Source: Oricola sp.
GTDB lineage: Bacteria; Pseudomonadota; Alphaproteobacteria; Rhizobiales; Rhizobiaceae
NCBI RefSeq assembly: GCF_022763245.1
Contig: NZ_JALEGV010000040.1
Span: 496,001-560,000, forward strand
Direction of reading: 5' to 3'
DNA: 64,000 nt
Shown: piece after piece, positions 18,697 through 27,262 of the stretch
Layout of the letters: the number at the start of each line of letters is the position of its first letter
Numbering within the stretch: the first letter of the stretch is position 1
The notes under the pieces: generated by a model
Told to the model about the DNA's origin: nothing
Seen by the model: only the letters and a program-made list of their open reading frames with translations
Databases searched by the model: none
Made by a program: the position numbers and the translations under genes

Positions 18697-21600
18697 ATGT
18701 CACCGGTGGTCCGCACCCTGGTTTTTGCTTTGTCTGCTTTTCTTCTCAGCGGTCCCGCGACTGCATCTGAACTGTCGGTGACCGATCTTGCCTCGCGGCT
18801 CGACGCCTTCTGGATATTGGTCGCCGCAGCGCTCGTGCTCCTGATGCAGATCGGCTTCCTGCTGCTGGAAGCAGGCGCCGTGCGGACCAAGAACGCCGTC
18901 AATGTCGCCCAGAAGAACCTGCTGGATCTCGCCTTCGCGGTGATCGCCTTCTTCTCGATCGGCTACATGATCGGCTTCGGGCCGTCGCATGGGTCGCTGC
19001 CGATCGGCTTCGACCCGCGGCTGATGTTCCTGCGCGACATCTCTTCGCGCGAGGCACTTCTCTTCATCTTCCAGGTGATGTTCTGCGGCACGGCGGCAAC
19101 CATCATCGCCGGTGCGGTGGCCGAGCGTATGAAGCTCAGCACCTATGTGCTGCTCAGCTTCCTCACGGCAGCGCTGATCTATCCGATCTTCGTCCATTGG
19201 GCCTGGGGTGCGGCGCATGGTGCGGCCGAGGGCGCGTGGCTTGGCAATCTCGGCTTCGTCGATTTCGCGGGATCGACGGTCGTTCATTCCACCGGCGCCT
19301 GGATCGCGCTTGCCGCCTGCCTGGTCCTGCGGCCGCGCATCGGTCGCTTCGACGCGGACGGACGGCCGGTGCGTTTCACGGGCCACAGCCCCGTTCTGTC
19401 TGCGGCCGGAACGCTGATGCTGTTTGTCGGCTGGATCGGCTTCAACGGCGGCTCGACGCTTGCCGCCTCGGCGCAGGTCGCCGAAATCGTGCTCAACACC
19501 GTGCTCGCCGGTGCGGCCGGCGCAGGCGCGGCCTACGCTTATTTCCACTACAAGGAACATGCCGCCTATCCCGAACGGGCGACCAACGGGATGATCGGCG
19601 GGCTGGTGGCGATCACCGCCGGCTGCCACCTGCTGGATCCGGGCGCGGCCCTTCTGGTCGGCCTGTTCGGCGGCCTCATCGCGAGTTGGGGCAACAATTT
19701 CCTGGAAACGCGGCTGCGCGTGGACGACGCGGTCGGCGCCGTCGGAGCGCATGGCTTCGCCGGCGTGTTCGGCACGCTGGCGCTGGCGCTTCTGGCGCCC
19801 GCGAGCAGCCTGCCGACCGGCTCGCATCTCGACCAGCTCTACACGCAGGCGATCGGCGTCGCGGCCAACTTCTCATGGGCCTTCGGCATCGGCCTTGTGC
19901 TGATGCTCGTTCTCAACCGGCTGACGGCCATCCGCGTCGATCAGCCGACGGAACAGCGCGGCCTCAATGTCAGCGAGCACCAGGCACTGATCGGGACGGC
20001 CCATGTCGAGGAAGCGATGCGATCGCTGAACCGCGGTGACGCGGATCTCTCCATGCGCCTCGAGACGCGCAACGGCGACGACGCGCAGGATCTCACGGAT
20101 GCGTTCAACGACCTGATGAGAAACCTCGAAGCGACGGAATTCAGGCGACGGCACGACGACGACATCCGCCGCTCCGCCGAAGAGGCCGACCGCCTCGCCG
20201 CCTTCGCCGACGCGACCTTCGAGGCGATCGTGCTGGCCGGAGAGCACCGCGTCATCGACGCCAACTCCGCCGCCGAGCGGCTGTTCGGGATTCCCACGGC
20301 GCAGATGCGCGGACGCTTCGTGAAGGAGCTGTTTCCGACGGCCGACTGGCCGGGCGCCCTCTCCCACCTCCAGGATCACACCGAACGCCCGACGGAGACC
20401 CATATTCGTCCGCTGGAAGGCGTGAAAGTGCCGGTGGAATTCAGGTGCCGGACCATCGACTATTCCGGCCGGACGACCCAGGTTCTCGCCTTCGCGGATC
20501 TGCGCGAACGCAAGAAGGCCGAGGCGCGCATCTATCACCTGGCGATGCACGACACACTGACCGACCTGCCGAACCGCGCCCATTTCAACCAGCGCCTGCG
20601 CGACCTGCTCGGACGCTTGGGCACGGACAAGGCCTCCGTCGCGCTGCTGCTGATCGATCTCGACCAGTTCAAGAACATCAACGACCTTCACGGCCATCCG
20701 TCCGGCGACGCGGTGATCGTGGCGGTGGCGGAACGGCTGCGCATGCTGAGCGGACCCGGCGATTGCGTCGCCCGTCTGGGCGGTGACGAATTCGCCTTCG
20801 TGCAGGCCGACATCAACTTCCCCAACCAGGCCGCGGACCTAGCGCACCGCCTGTTGCATGCGCTTTCCGAACCGGTTCTGCTGCCGACCGGCGACACGAT
20901 CCGTCCCGGCGCGAGCATTGGCGTCGCGATCGCGCCGCGCGACGCCGACGACGCCGAGACGCTGTTCCAGCATTGCGATGTCAGCCTCTACGCGGCGAAG
21001 AACAACGGCCGCAACACCTATGCCGTCTACGAACCCGGCATGGGGGAGGAACTGCGCAGCCGCCAGGAGATGGAAGAAGCGCTGAAGACCGCCATCGCCG
21101 AGGAACAGTTCGAGTTGCATTTCCAGCCGCGCCTCGACGTCGCCAGCGGCACCATCATCTCCTATGAGGCGCTTCTGCGCTGGGAGCATCCCGTGCGCGG
21201 GCGCATTTCGCCGGTCGAATTCATCCCGGTCGCCGAGCAGTCGAACCTGATCGTCGGGCTCGGCGAGTGGGCGCTTCGAAAGGCCTGCGAAACCGCGACG
21301 CGGCATTTCGGCGACGTGCGCGTCAGCGTGAATGTCAGCCCCAGGCAGTTCCGCGGAAAGGAATTCTCCGACACGGTGCAGCGGGTTCTGAGCGCCACCG
21401 GGCTGCATCCGTCGCGCCTGGAACTGGAGGTCACCGAAAGCCTGTTCATCGACAATGCGAACAAGGCCTTCGCCGTCCTCAACGAGTTAAAAGCCATGGG
21501 CGTGCACATCGCGCTCGACGATTTCGGCTCCGGTTATTCCTCGCTCAACTACGTCAATCACTTCCCCTTCGACACGATCAAGATCGACCAGTCCTTCATT

Positions 21601-21936
21601 CGCGAGATGAACGAGGCGACGAACGCCCTGCACATCATCGACACCATCCTGCGGCTGTCGGCGGGACTGGGGATGTCGGTCGTCGCCGAAGGTGTCGAAT
21701 ACGAGGCGCAGCTGGAAAAGCTCGTGGCGATGGGATGCAAGGAGATCCAGGGCTTCCTGGTGTCGCGTCCGGTGCCTGTCTCGGAGTTGCCCGTCGAGGT
21801 GCCTGCGCATGTCGTGGACATCCTGGAGCGGACCGGGTTCGGAAACGCCGCGATGACCAACGCGCTCGAGGAAGTCGGCACGCTGATGCGCGATGCCCAG
21901 TCCGACCGGCCGTCGCCCCTGAAGCACTCCGCCTGA
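18697..21936 (+). CDS. Ammonium transporter fused to PAS, GGDEF and EAL domains
   Basis: A 1079-residue inner-membrane protein. A signal-like N-terminus is followed by an Amt/MEP/Rh domain (about 30-410). That domain keeps the channel residues expected of a conducting protein: Asp189 and His197 in VDFAGSTVVHSTGAW, and His352 in AVGAHGFAG, equivalent to the AmtB histidine pair. A HAMP-like linker (about 430-475) and a PAS domain (about 500-600) lead to a GGDEF domain with intact GGDEF at 695-699 and an EAL domain with EAL at 824-826 and DDFGSGYSSL. Both cyclic-di-GMP synthesis and hydrolysis motifs look intact; the inhibitory RxxD site before GGDEF is absent (GPGD instead). The arrangement suggests ammonium status controlling cyclic-di-GMP. 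No glnK is adjacent. Confidence 0.93.
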   Translation: MSPVVRTLVFALSAFLLSGPATASELSVTDLASRLDAFWILVAAALVLLMQIGFLLLEAGAVRTKNAVNVAQKNLLDLAFAVIAFFSIGYMIGFGPSHGSLPIGFDPRLMFLRDISSREALLFIFQVMFCGTAATIIAGAVAERMKLSTYVLLSFLTAALIYPIFVHWAWGAAHGAAEGAWLGNLGFVDFAGSTVVHSTGAWIALAACLVLRPRIGRFDADGRPVRFTGHSPVLSAAGTLMLFVGWIGFNGGSTLAASAQVAEIVLNTVLAGAAGAGAAYAYFHYKEHAAYPERATNGMIGGLVAITAGCHLLDPGAALLVGLFGGLIASWGNNFLETRLRVDDAVGAVGAHGFAGVFGTLALALLAPASSLPTGSHLDQLYTQAIGVAANFSWAFGIGLVLMLVLNRLTAIRVDQPTEQRGLNVSEHQALIGTAHVEEAMRSLNRGDADLSMRLETRNGDDAQDLTDAFNDLMRNLEATEFRRRHDDDIRRSAEEADRLAAFADATFEAIVLAGEHRVIDANSAAERLFGIPTAQMRGRFVKELFPTADWPGALSHLQDHTERPTETHIRPLEGVKVPVEFRCRTIDYSGRTTQVLAFADLRERKKAEARIYHLAMHDTLTDLPNRAHFNQRLRDLLGRLGTDKASVALLLIDLDQFKNINDLHGHPSGDAVIVAVAERLRMLSGPGDCVARLGGDEFAFVQADINFPNQAADLAHRLLHALSEPVLLPTGDTIRPGASIGVAIAPRDADDAETLFQHCDVSLYAAKNNGRNTYAVYEPGMGEELRSRQEMEEALKTAIAEEQFELHFQPRLDVASGTIISYEALLRWEHPVRGRISPVEFIPVAEQSNLIVGLGEWALRKACETATRHFGDVRVSVNVSPRQFRGKEFSDTVQRVLSATGLHPSRLELEVTESLFIDNANKAFAVLNELKAMGVHIALDDFGSGYSSLNYVNHFPFDTIKIDQSFIREMNEATNALHIIDTILRLSAGLGMSVVAEGVEYEAQLEKLVAMGCKEIQGFLVSRPVPVSELPVEVPAHVVDILERTGFGNAAMTNALEEVGTLMRDAQSDRPSPLKHSA

Positions 21937-22025
21937 TCGCCGTTCTTTGCCCTTCGCCGGATTGTCTTCACCGCGCATTGCGGTAAGACACCGGCCGAGA
22001 CCCCTCTACTGGCAGGAACAAGAAC

Positions 22026-23642
22026 ATGGCGGCCCGCACCAATTCGCTTTTTCCGCTCGGCGAGACCGAGACCCCCTGGCGCAAGATTTCCGAGGATCAC
22101 GTCTCGGTCGACACGTTTCGCGGCGAGGACGTGCTCGTGGTCGAGCCGGAAGGGTTGCGCCTGCTCTCCGAAGCGGCCTTCGCAGACATCAACCATCTCC
22201 TGCGCCCCGGCCATCTGAAGCAGCTCGCCTCGATCCTGGACGATCCGGAAGCGACCGAAAACGACCGTTTCGTCGCCTATGACCTGTTGAAGAACGCAAA
22301 CATCGCCGCTGGCGGCGTGCTGCCGATGTGCCAGGATACCGGCACCGCGATCGTGATGGGCAAGAAGGGCCGCCGCGTCTGGACCGATGGCGGCGACGAA
22401 GGCGCGCTCGCGGAAGGCGTGCTCGATGCCTACCAGAAGAAGAACCTGCGCTATTCGCAGCTCGCGCCGCTGTCGATGTTCGAGGAAAAGAACACGAAGA
22501 ACAACCTGCCGGCGCAGATCGACATCTACGAGGAAGGCGACGACGCCTACAAGTTCCTGTTCATCGCGAAGGGCGGCGGGTCGGCCAACAAGACCTTCCT
22601 CTACCAGGGCACGCCGTCGCTGCTCACGCATGATCGCATGGTCGAGTTCCTGAAGGAGAAGATCCTCACGCTCGGCACGGCCGCCTGTCCGCCCTATCAC
22701 CTGGCCATCGTGATCGGCGGCACCTCGGCCGAGATGAACCTGAAGACGGTCAAGCTCGCTTCGACGCGCTATCTCGACACGCTCCCGACCTCCGGCTCGG
22801 AAGACGGCCACGCCTTCCGCGATCTCGAAATGGAAGCCGAAATACACAAGGCGACGCAGGCGACCGGCGTCGGCGCGCAATTCGGCGGGAAGTATTTCTG
22901 CCACGACGTCCGCGTCATCCGCCTGCCCCGCCACGGCGCGTCGCTGCCGATCGGCATCGGCGTTTCGTGCTCCGCCGACCGCCAGGCGCTCGGCAAGATC
23001 ACGCGGGACGGCATCTTCATCGAGCAGCTCGAGACAGATCCCTCGAAATACATGCCCGACATCGACGAGGACGCGCTGTCAGCGCATGTCGTGAAGATCG
23101 ATCTCAACCGCCCGATGAGCGAGATTCTCGCCGAACTGTCCAAGCACCCGGTCAAGACCCGGCTGTCGCTCACCGGCTCGATCATCGTCGCGCGCGATCT
23201 CGCCCATTCGAAGATCCGTGCCCGCCTCGAAGCCGGCGAACCGATGCCGGACTATTTCAAGAACCACCCGGTCTATTATGCCGGTCCGGCCAAGACGCCG
23301 GAGGGCTACGCGTCCGGCTCCTTCGGCCCGACCACGGCCGGCCGGATGGATTCCTATGTCGACCAGTTCCAGTCCTTTGGCGGCTCCATGGTGATGCTTG
23401 CCAAGGGCAACCGTTCGCGCCAGGTGCGCGACGCCTGCGCTCGCCATGGCGGCTTCTATCTCGGCTCCATCGGCGGCCCGGCCGCGCGCCTCGCGCAGGA
23501 TTGCATCAAGAAGGTCGAAGTCGTGGAATATCCGGAACTCGGCATGGAAGCGATCTGGCGCATCGAGGTCGAGGACTTCCCTGCCTTCACCGTCATCGAC
23601 GACAAGGGCAACGACTTCTTTAAGGAACTCAATCTGGGCTGA
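22026..23642 (+). CDS. fumA: Fumarate hydratase, class I
   Basis: A 538-residue iron-sulfur enzyme of the TCA cycle, converting fumarate to malate. The three cluster cysteines are visible: Cys102 in PMCQDTGTA, Cys221 in TAACPPYH and Cys315 in GVSCSADRQ. The fused alpha-plus-beta layout and length match E. coli FumA/FumB. ATG at 22026. Transcribed alone, with a hairpin between it and the convergent flavin-type gene. The oxygen-labile class I enzyme is standard in Hyphomicrobiales. Confidence 0.96.
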   Translation: MAARTNSLFPLGETETPWRKISEDHVSVDTFRGEDVLVVEPEGLRLLSEAAFADINHLLRPGHLKQLASILDDPEATENDRFVAYDLLKNANIAAGGVLPMCQDTGTAIVMGKKGRRVWTDGGDEGALAEGVLDAYQKKNLRYSQLAPLSMFEEKNTKNNLPAQIDIYEEGDDAYKFLFIAKGGGSANKTFLYQGTPSLLTHDRMVEFLKEKILTLGTAACPPYHLAIVIGGTSAEMNLKTVKLASTRYLDTLPTSGSEDGHAFRDLEMEAEIHKATQATGVGAQFGGKYFCHDVRVIRLPRHGASLPIGIGVSCSADRQALGKITRDGIFIEQLETDPSKYMPDIDEDALSAHVVKIDLNRPMSEILAELSKHPVKTRLSLTGSIIVARDLAHSKIRARLEAGEPMPDYFKNHPVYYAGPAKTPEGYASGSFGPTTAGRMDSYVDQFQSFGGSMVMLAKGNRSRQVRDACARHGGFYLGSIGGPAARLAQDCIKKVEVVEYPELGMEAIWRIEVEDFPAFTVIDDKGNDFFKELNLG

Positions 23643-23675
23643 TCGGCGCAGGAACGAGACCCGCGTATGATGTGC

Positions 23676-23702
23676 GCTGAACGGCCTTTTCAGGCCGTCA
23701 GC
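23676..23702. terminator. Bidirectional hairpin between convergent genes
   Basis: A stem of ACGGCC/GGCCGT extended by GCTG/CAGC across one bulged A, loop TTTTCA. It sits between the fumarase stop and the stop of the gene at 23707-24327 and could stop transcription from both sides. Confidence 0.6.
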
Positions 23703-23706
23703 AAGC

Positions 23707-24327
23707 CTACCACATCGTCTTTGCGGCGCGTCCGGCCCAATCCCGGTCGTAGGTGGCGGAATCGAATTCGCCGCGCGACCGCTCCTTGAGGATGTCGCCT
23801 GCCGTCGGGATGTCCGCCGGATCGACATGATGGGCCGGATCCCAAAGGCCCGCGCGCAGCACCGCGCGGCCGCACTGGGTGTAGATCTCCTCCACCGTGA
23901 CGATGACGACCGAGCGCGGCTGCTTGCCGTCGCGCTCGAAACTCGCCAGCAGATCGGGATCGACCGTCACGATGGCCGTGCCATTCAGGCGGATCGTGGT
24001 GACCGAGCCGGGGATCAGGAACAGCATCGCGATGCGCGGGTCGCGCACGATGTTGCTGAGGCTGTCGATGCGGTTGTTGCCGCGGCGGTCGGGAATGGCG
24101 ATCGTCTTGTCGTCGAGGATGCGGAACAGTCCGCCCAACTCGCCACGGGGCGAACAGTCGAGGCCTTCAGGCCCGGCGGTCGCCAGCGTGAAGAAGGGCG
24201 AGGCTTCCAGGAAACGGCGATATTGCGGCGTGATGCGGCCGGCCACCTTGAGCAGGGACGCCTCTCCCGGCTCGCCATAAAGGTCCTGCAACTCCTCCAC
24301 CGACGTGACCGGCGCGTATCCGCTCAT
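23707..24327 (-). CDS. Pyridoxamine 5'-phosphate oxidase-family protein
   Basis: A 206-residue split-barrel flavin-binding-fold protein. Typical stretches are SPFFTLATAGPEGLDCSPRG and IPDRRGNNRIDSLSNIVRDP, the latter matching the MSMEG_1061-type subgroup of general FMN/F420-binding oxidoreductases. It is not PdxH, lacking that enzyme's C-terminal motif. ATG at 24327 overlaps the upstream DUF971 gene's stop by four bases, so the two are coupled. The substrate is unknown. Confidence 0.85.
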   Translation of the reverse strand: MSGYAPVTSVEELQDLYGEPGEASLLKVAGRITPQYRRFLEASPFFTLATAGPEGLDCSPRGELGGLFRILDDKTIAIPDRRGNNRIDSLSNIVRDPRIAMLFLIPGSVTTIRLNGTAIVTVDPDLLASFERDGKQPRSVVIVTVEEIYTQCGRAVLRAGLWDPAHHVDPADIPTAGDILKERSRGEFDSATYDRDWAGRAAKTMW

Positions 24328-24683
24328 CGGCTCATCCCCTTCTCGTCCAGTTCGTCGAGATATTCCTGCCACAAGGCGTCCTTGTCTCGGCCCAGCCGCG
24401 CCAGGTAGGTCCAGGTGAAAATGCCGGTTTCGTGGCGGTCGTCGAAGACGATGCGCACCGCATAGTTCCCAGTCGGCACGATCTCGGCGATGGCGACGTC
24501 GCGCTTGCCCCAAACCGTGACGCGCTGCTCGGGCGAATGGCCCTGAACCTCGGCAGATGGCGAAAGCACCCGCAGCATCTCCGCCGGCAAGGCGAAGGCC
24601 TCGCCCGAATTGAAGGTTACCGTCATGGTCCTGCGGTCCTGGGAGACCCGCAATTCTGTCGGCCAGAGCGTCGTGTCCGTCAT
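24324..24683 (-). CDS. DUF971 protein
   Basis: A 119-residue soluble protein with the DUF971 fold, also found as the N-terminal part of gamma-butyrobetaine hydroxylase. Typical features are [38 protein letters not shown] and a C-terminal [11 protein letters not shown]. Stand-alone members often neighbour iron-sulfur or Moco genes, and here moaA is divergent with 91 bp between starts. The stop overlaps the next gene. Biochemical role unknown. Confidence 0.85.
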   Translation of the reverse strand: MTDTTLWPTELRVSQDRRTMTVTFNSGEAFALPAEMLRVLSPSAEVQGHSPEQRVTVWGKRDVAIAEIVPTGNYAVRIVFDDRHETGIFTWTYLARLGRDKDALWQEYLDELDEKGMSR

Positions 24684-24720
24684 GGTGCCGAATGCCGTTT
24701 CGTGTTTTCGTTGGCTTGAC

Positions 24721-24750
24721 GGAACCGCCTATGGCATCAACATAGGTTCC
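24721..24750. promoter_or_regulatory. Inverted repeat in the DUF971/moaA divergent promoter
   Basis: Arms GGAAC...CTATG and CATAGGTTCC pair over ten bases with a three-base bulge around a 7-base loop. It lies just ahead of the moaA start. It is too short for a Moco riboswitch; an operator is more likely. Confidence 0.35.
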
Positions 24751-24774
24751 AGACAACCGGAAGCACGAGACGAT

Positions 24775-25800
24775 ATGTCTGAAGACATCATTCTGCCTGC
24801 CACGCAGGCCATGACGGATCCGTTCGGAAGAGACATCACCTATCTGCGCGTGTCGGTGACCGACCGCTGCGATTTCCGCTGCACCTATTGCATGTCCGAA
24901 CACATGACGTTCCTGCCGAAGAAGGACCTGCTGACGCTCGAGGAACTCGACCGGCTGTGCACCGTGTTCATCGAGAAAGGCGTCAGGAAGCTGCGCCTGA
25001 CCGGCGGCGAGCCGCTGGTGCGCAAGAACATCATGCACCTGATCGAGCAGCTCGGCCGGCATCTGGAAACGGGCGCGCTGGAAGAACTCACCCTGACGAC
25101 GAACGGGTCGCAGCTGACCAAGCACGCCGACGCGCTGTTCGAACACGGCGTGCGGCGCATCAACGTGTCCATGGACACGCTCGATCCCGACAAGTTCCGC
25201 CAGATCACGCGCTGGGGCAGCCTCGATCGCGTGCTCGACGGCATTCGCGCCGCGCAGGCGGCCGGGTTGCGCATCAAGATCAATGCGGTGGCCCTGAAGG
25301 GCTTCAACGACGCCGAGATGCCGGAAATGATCCGCTGGGCGCATGGCCAGGGAATGGACATGACCGTCATCGAGACCATGCCAATGGGCGAGATCGAAGA
25401 GGATCGCACGGACCAGTACCTGCCGCTGTCGCAGCTGCGCGCCGACCTCTCCCGCCAGTTCACGCTGGAGGACATCCCCTACAAGACCGGCGGCCCCGCC
25501 CGCTATGTCGAGGTCAGGGAAACCGGCGGCCGGCTCGGCTTCATCACGCCGATGACGCATAATTTCTGCGAGAGCTGCAACCGGGTGCGGCTGACCTGCA
25601 CGGGCACGCTCTACATGTGCCTCGGACAGGAGGATGCGGCCGACCTGCGGGCGCCGCTGCGCGAATCCGAAGGCAACGAACTCGTCTCCGCCGCCATCGA
25701 CGAGGCCATCGGCCGCAAGCCGAAGGGCCACGACTTCATCATCGACCGGCGCACGAAGCGCCCCTCGGTGTCTCGCCACATGAGCGTGACGGGCGGCTGA
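24775..25800 (+). CDS. moaA: GTP 3',8-cyclase
   Basis: A 341-residue radical-SAM enzyme that starts molybdenum cofactor synthesis by rearranging GTP. The N-terminal cluster motif CDFRCTYC binds the SAM-associated iron-sulfur cluster. The C-terminal cluster is provided by [11 protein letters not shown] and YMC. The GGEPLV SAM-binding motif is also present. ATG at 24775 gives a 12-residue lead before MTDPFGRD, as in related species; an alternative start at 24811 cannot be excluded. mobA and mobB lie 2.7 kb downstream on the same strand. Confidence 0.96.
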   Translation: MSEDIILPATQAMTDPFGRDITYLRVSVTDRCDFRCTYCMSEHMTFLPKKDLLTLEELDRLCTVFIEKGVRKLRLTGGEPLVRKNIMHLIEQLGRHLETGALEELTLTTNGSQLTKHADALFEHGVRRINVSMDTLDPDKFRQITRWGSLDRVLDGIRAAQAAGLRIKINAVALKGFNDAEMPEMIRWAHGQGMDMTVIETMPMGEIEEDRTDQYLPLSQLRADLSRQFTLEDIPYKTGGPARYVEVRETGGRLGFITPMTHNFCESCNRVRLTCTGTLYMCLGQEDAADLRAPLRESEGNELVSAAIDEAIGRKPKGHDFIIDRRTKRPSVSRHMSVTGG

Positions 25801-25984
25801 CGGCAGGCGGGCCTTCCCGGCCCGACTGCAGCGCCACAACCGCCCGATTGTATGCAGAGCGGCGCGCGACCCGTGCCGCGCGCGGCCTGATGAGGCGTGT
25901 GCGGTTCCCTGCGGGCATGGCTGCCTTTCGCAATTCGCATGCCTGAGCGCGAGAAATCCCTCTATAGACACACCACATGAATGC

Positions 25985-26005
25985 TGCAGCGCAACAAACG
26001 CTGCA
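25985..26005. promoter_or_regulatory. Inverted repeat ahead of a small ORF
   Basis: Arms TGCAGCG and CGCTGCA (7 bp, perfect) around CAACAAA, followed by TTTTC. It could be a weak terminator after moaA or an operator or leader hairpin for the small gene at 26054. Confidence 0.35.
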
Positions 26006-26053
26006 TTTTCAGTGGCGGGTCTGCCCCGCACGCCCAGACAACCGTAAGCGAGA

Positions 26054-26185
26054 ATGAACATGACCACCAAAGCAAAGAAGAAGTCCGGCTTCGAACCGAC
26101 AGAATTCGACACGATCCTGGCACGTGCCAAGCGCGAGCGCGACGCCGCCCTGCGCAGCATGATCGGCTCGCTCTTCGGCCGCTAA
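26054..26185 (+). CDS. Possible small basic protein
   Basis: A 43-codon frame starting ATG-AAC-ATG; the second ATG at 26060 gives 41 residues. The product starts with a lysine-rich MTTKAKKKSG, then an amphipathic helix (EFDTILARAKRERDAALRSM) and ends GSLFGR. Third positions are strongly G/C as in real genes here, and a GCGAGA purine stretch precedes the starts. No family is recognised. It stands alone between moaA and the EamA gene, bracketed by two inverted repeats. Confidence 0.5.
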   Translation: MNMTTKAKKKSGFEPTEFDTILARAKRERDAALRSMIGSLFGR

Positions 26186-26260
26186 GTTCGGTCGACGGGT
26201 TCGCCCGTCACCGCAGAATCCCGAATGCCTTCGCCCGGCGGGTGACCACGTCCGCGCTTT

Positions 26261-26282
26261 GCGTTATGTACACACATAACGC
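26261..26282. promoter_or_regulatory. Long perfect palindrome upstream of the EamA transporter gene
   Basis: Nine-base perfect arms GCGTTATGT and ACATAACGC separated by ACAC, about 30 bases before the start codon at 26312. The spacing and lack of a T-run suit a repressor operator better than a terminator. Confidence 0.5.
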
Positions 26283-26311
26283 ATTGCCCTGATAGCGGGC
26301 GGACGGGATTC

Positions 26312-27262
26312 ATGAGATCGCAAAAGACCGTCAGCGGGACCGAGCCCGATGCTCGCCCGCTGGAAGATTTCGCCGCGCTGAACGGCGACAACCTCAAGGC
26401 GATCGCCTTGCTCGCGGCGGCCATGGCGCTGTTCGCTCTCGATGACATGTTCATCAAGCTGGCGTCCAGCGACGTCGGCGTCGGCCAGATCGTCGCGATC
26501 CAGAACGGCTTCGGCATCGCCTATTTCGCCTGGCTGGCGAAAGCCCATGGCAAGCGCGTCACGCGCGACGCGCTGTTTTCCGGCCCCATCCTCCTGCGCC
26601 ACATCGGTGAGACGACCGGTGTCATCTGTTTCGTCTCGGCGCTCGCGCTGATGCCGATCAGCGACGCGTCGGCGATCCTGCAGGCCTCGCCGCTGGTCGT
26701 CGTGTTCGGCGCCGCCCTGTTCCTGAGAGAGACCGTCGGCTGGCGGCGCTGGGCGGCCCTGCTGGTGGGCTTTGCGGGCGTTCTGCTTGTCCTGCGCCCG
26801 GGCATGTCCGGCTTCGACGCCAAGACCCTGCTGCCCGTCGGCGCGGCGATCGGCTTCGCCATGCGCGACCTCGGCACGCGCGCGGCGCCGCGAACCGTCT
26901 CCACCGAAGCGATCGCGCTGGTCGCGAGCGTCCTGGTGTTCCTCGCCGCGATCCTGCTGCAGACCCTGTCGTCGCCCTGGTCCTGGATGTCGCCGCGCAC
27001 GACCGGCTACGTGCTTGCGGCATCGGCCGTGGGAATCATCGCGTTTCACCTGATGATGATCGCGCTGCGCATGGGCCAGCTCTCCGTGGTCGCGCCGTTC
27101 CGATATGTGCGAATCGTCTGCGCCATGGCGATCGGCGTCGTGGTCTTCGCCGAACGCCCGGACGTCGCCACGATCGGCGGGTCGATCCTCATCGTCGCGA
27201 GCGGCCTCTACACGCTCTACCGCGAGCAGGTCATCCGCAACCGGAGGATCCGCGGCTCATGA
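26312..27262 (+). CDS. EamA/DMT-family transporter
   Basis: A 316-residue inner-membrane protein with ten predicted helices in two EamA halves. The first half ends in the conserved ISDASAILQASPLVVVFGAALFL-type segment, which is the usual DMT signature. A 40-residue polar N-terminus precedes the first helix. Its stop overlaps the start of the Bcr/CflA gene by four bases, so the two exporters are translated together. A palindrome directly upstream suggests control by a repressor. Substrate unknown; metabolite or drug export is typical. Confidence 0.88.
   Translation: MRSQKTVSGTEPDARPLEDFAALNGDNLKAIALLAAAMALFALDDMFIKLASSDVGVGQIVAIQNGFGIAYFAWLAKAHGKRVTRDALFSGPILLRHIGETTGVICFVSALALMPISDASAILQASPLVVVFGAALFLRETVGWRRWAALLVGFAGVLLVLRPGMSGFDAKTLLPVGAAIGFAMRDLGTRAAPRTVSTEAIALVASVLVFLAAILLQTLSSPWSWMSPRTTGYVLAASAVGIIAFHLMMIALRMGQLSVVAPFRYVRIVCAMAIGVVVFAERPDVATIGGSILIVASGLYTLYREQVIRNRRIRGS

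Noticed and set aside
24700-24775. Moco riboswitch upstream of moaA
   Set aside because: The leader is too short for that riboswitch and only a simple inverted repeat is seen.
25808-25824. G/C hairpin (CGGGCC/GGCCCG) after moaA as terminator
   Set aside because: The stem is perfect but no T-run follows in either direction, so termination is not supported.
23707-26160. Upstream extension of the flavin-type oxidase frame over moaA
   Set aside because: The extension is the reverse of moaA; the ATG at 24327, coupled to the DUF971 gene, gives the family's usual length.
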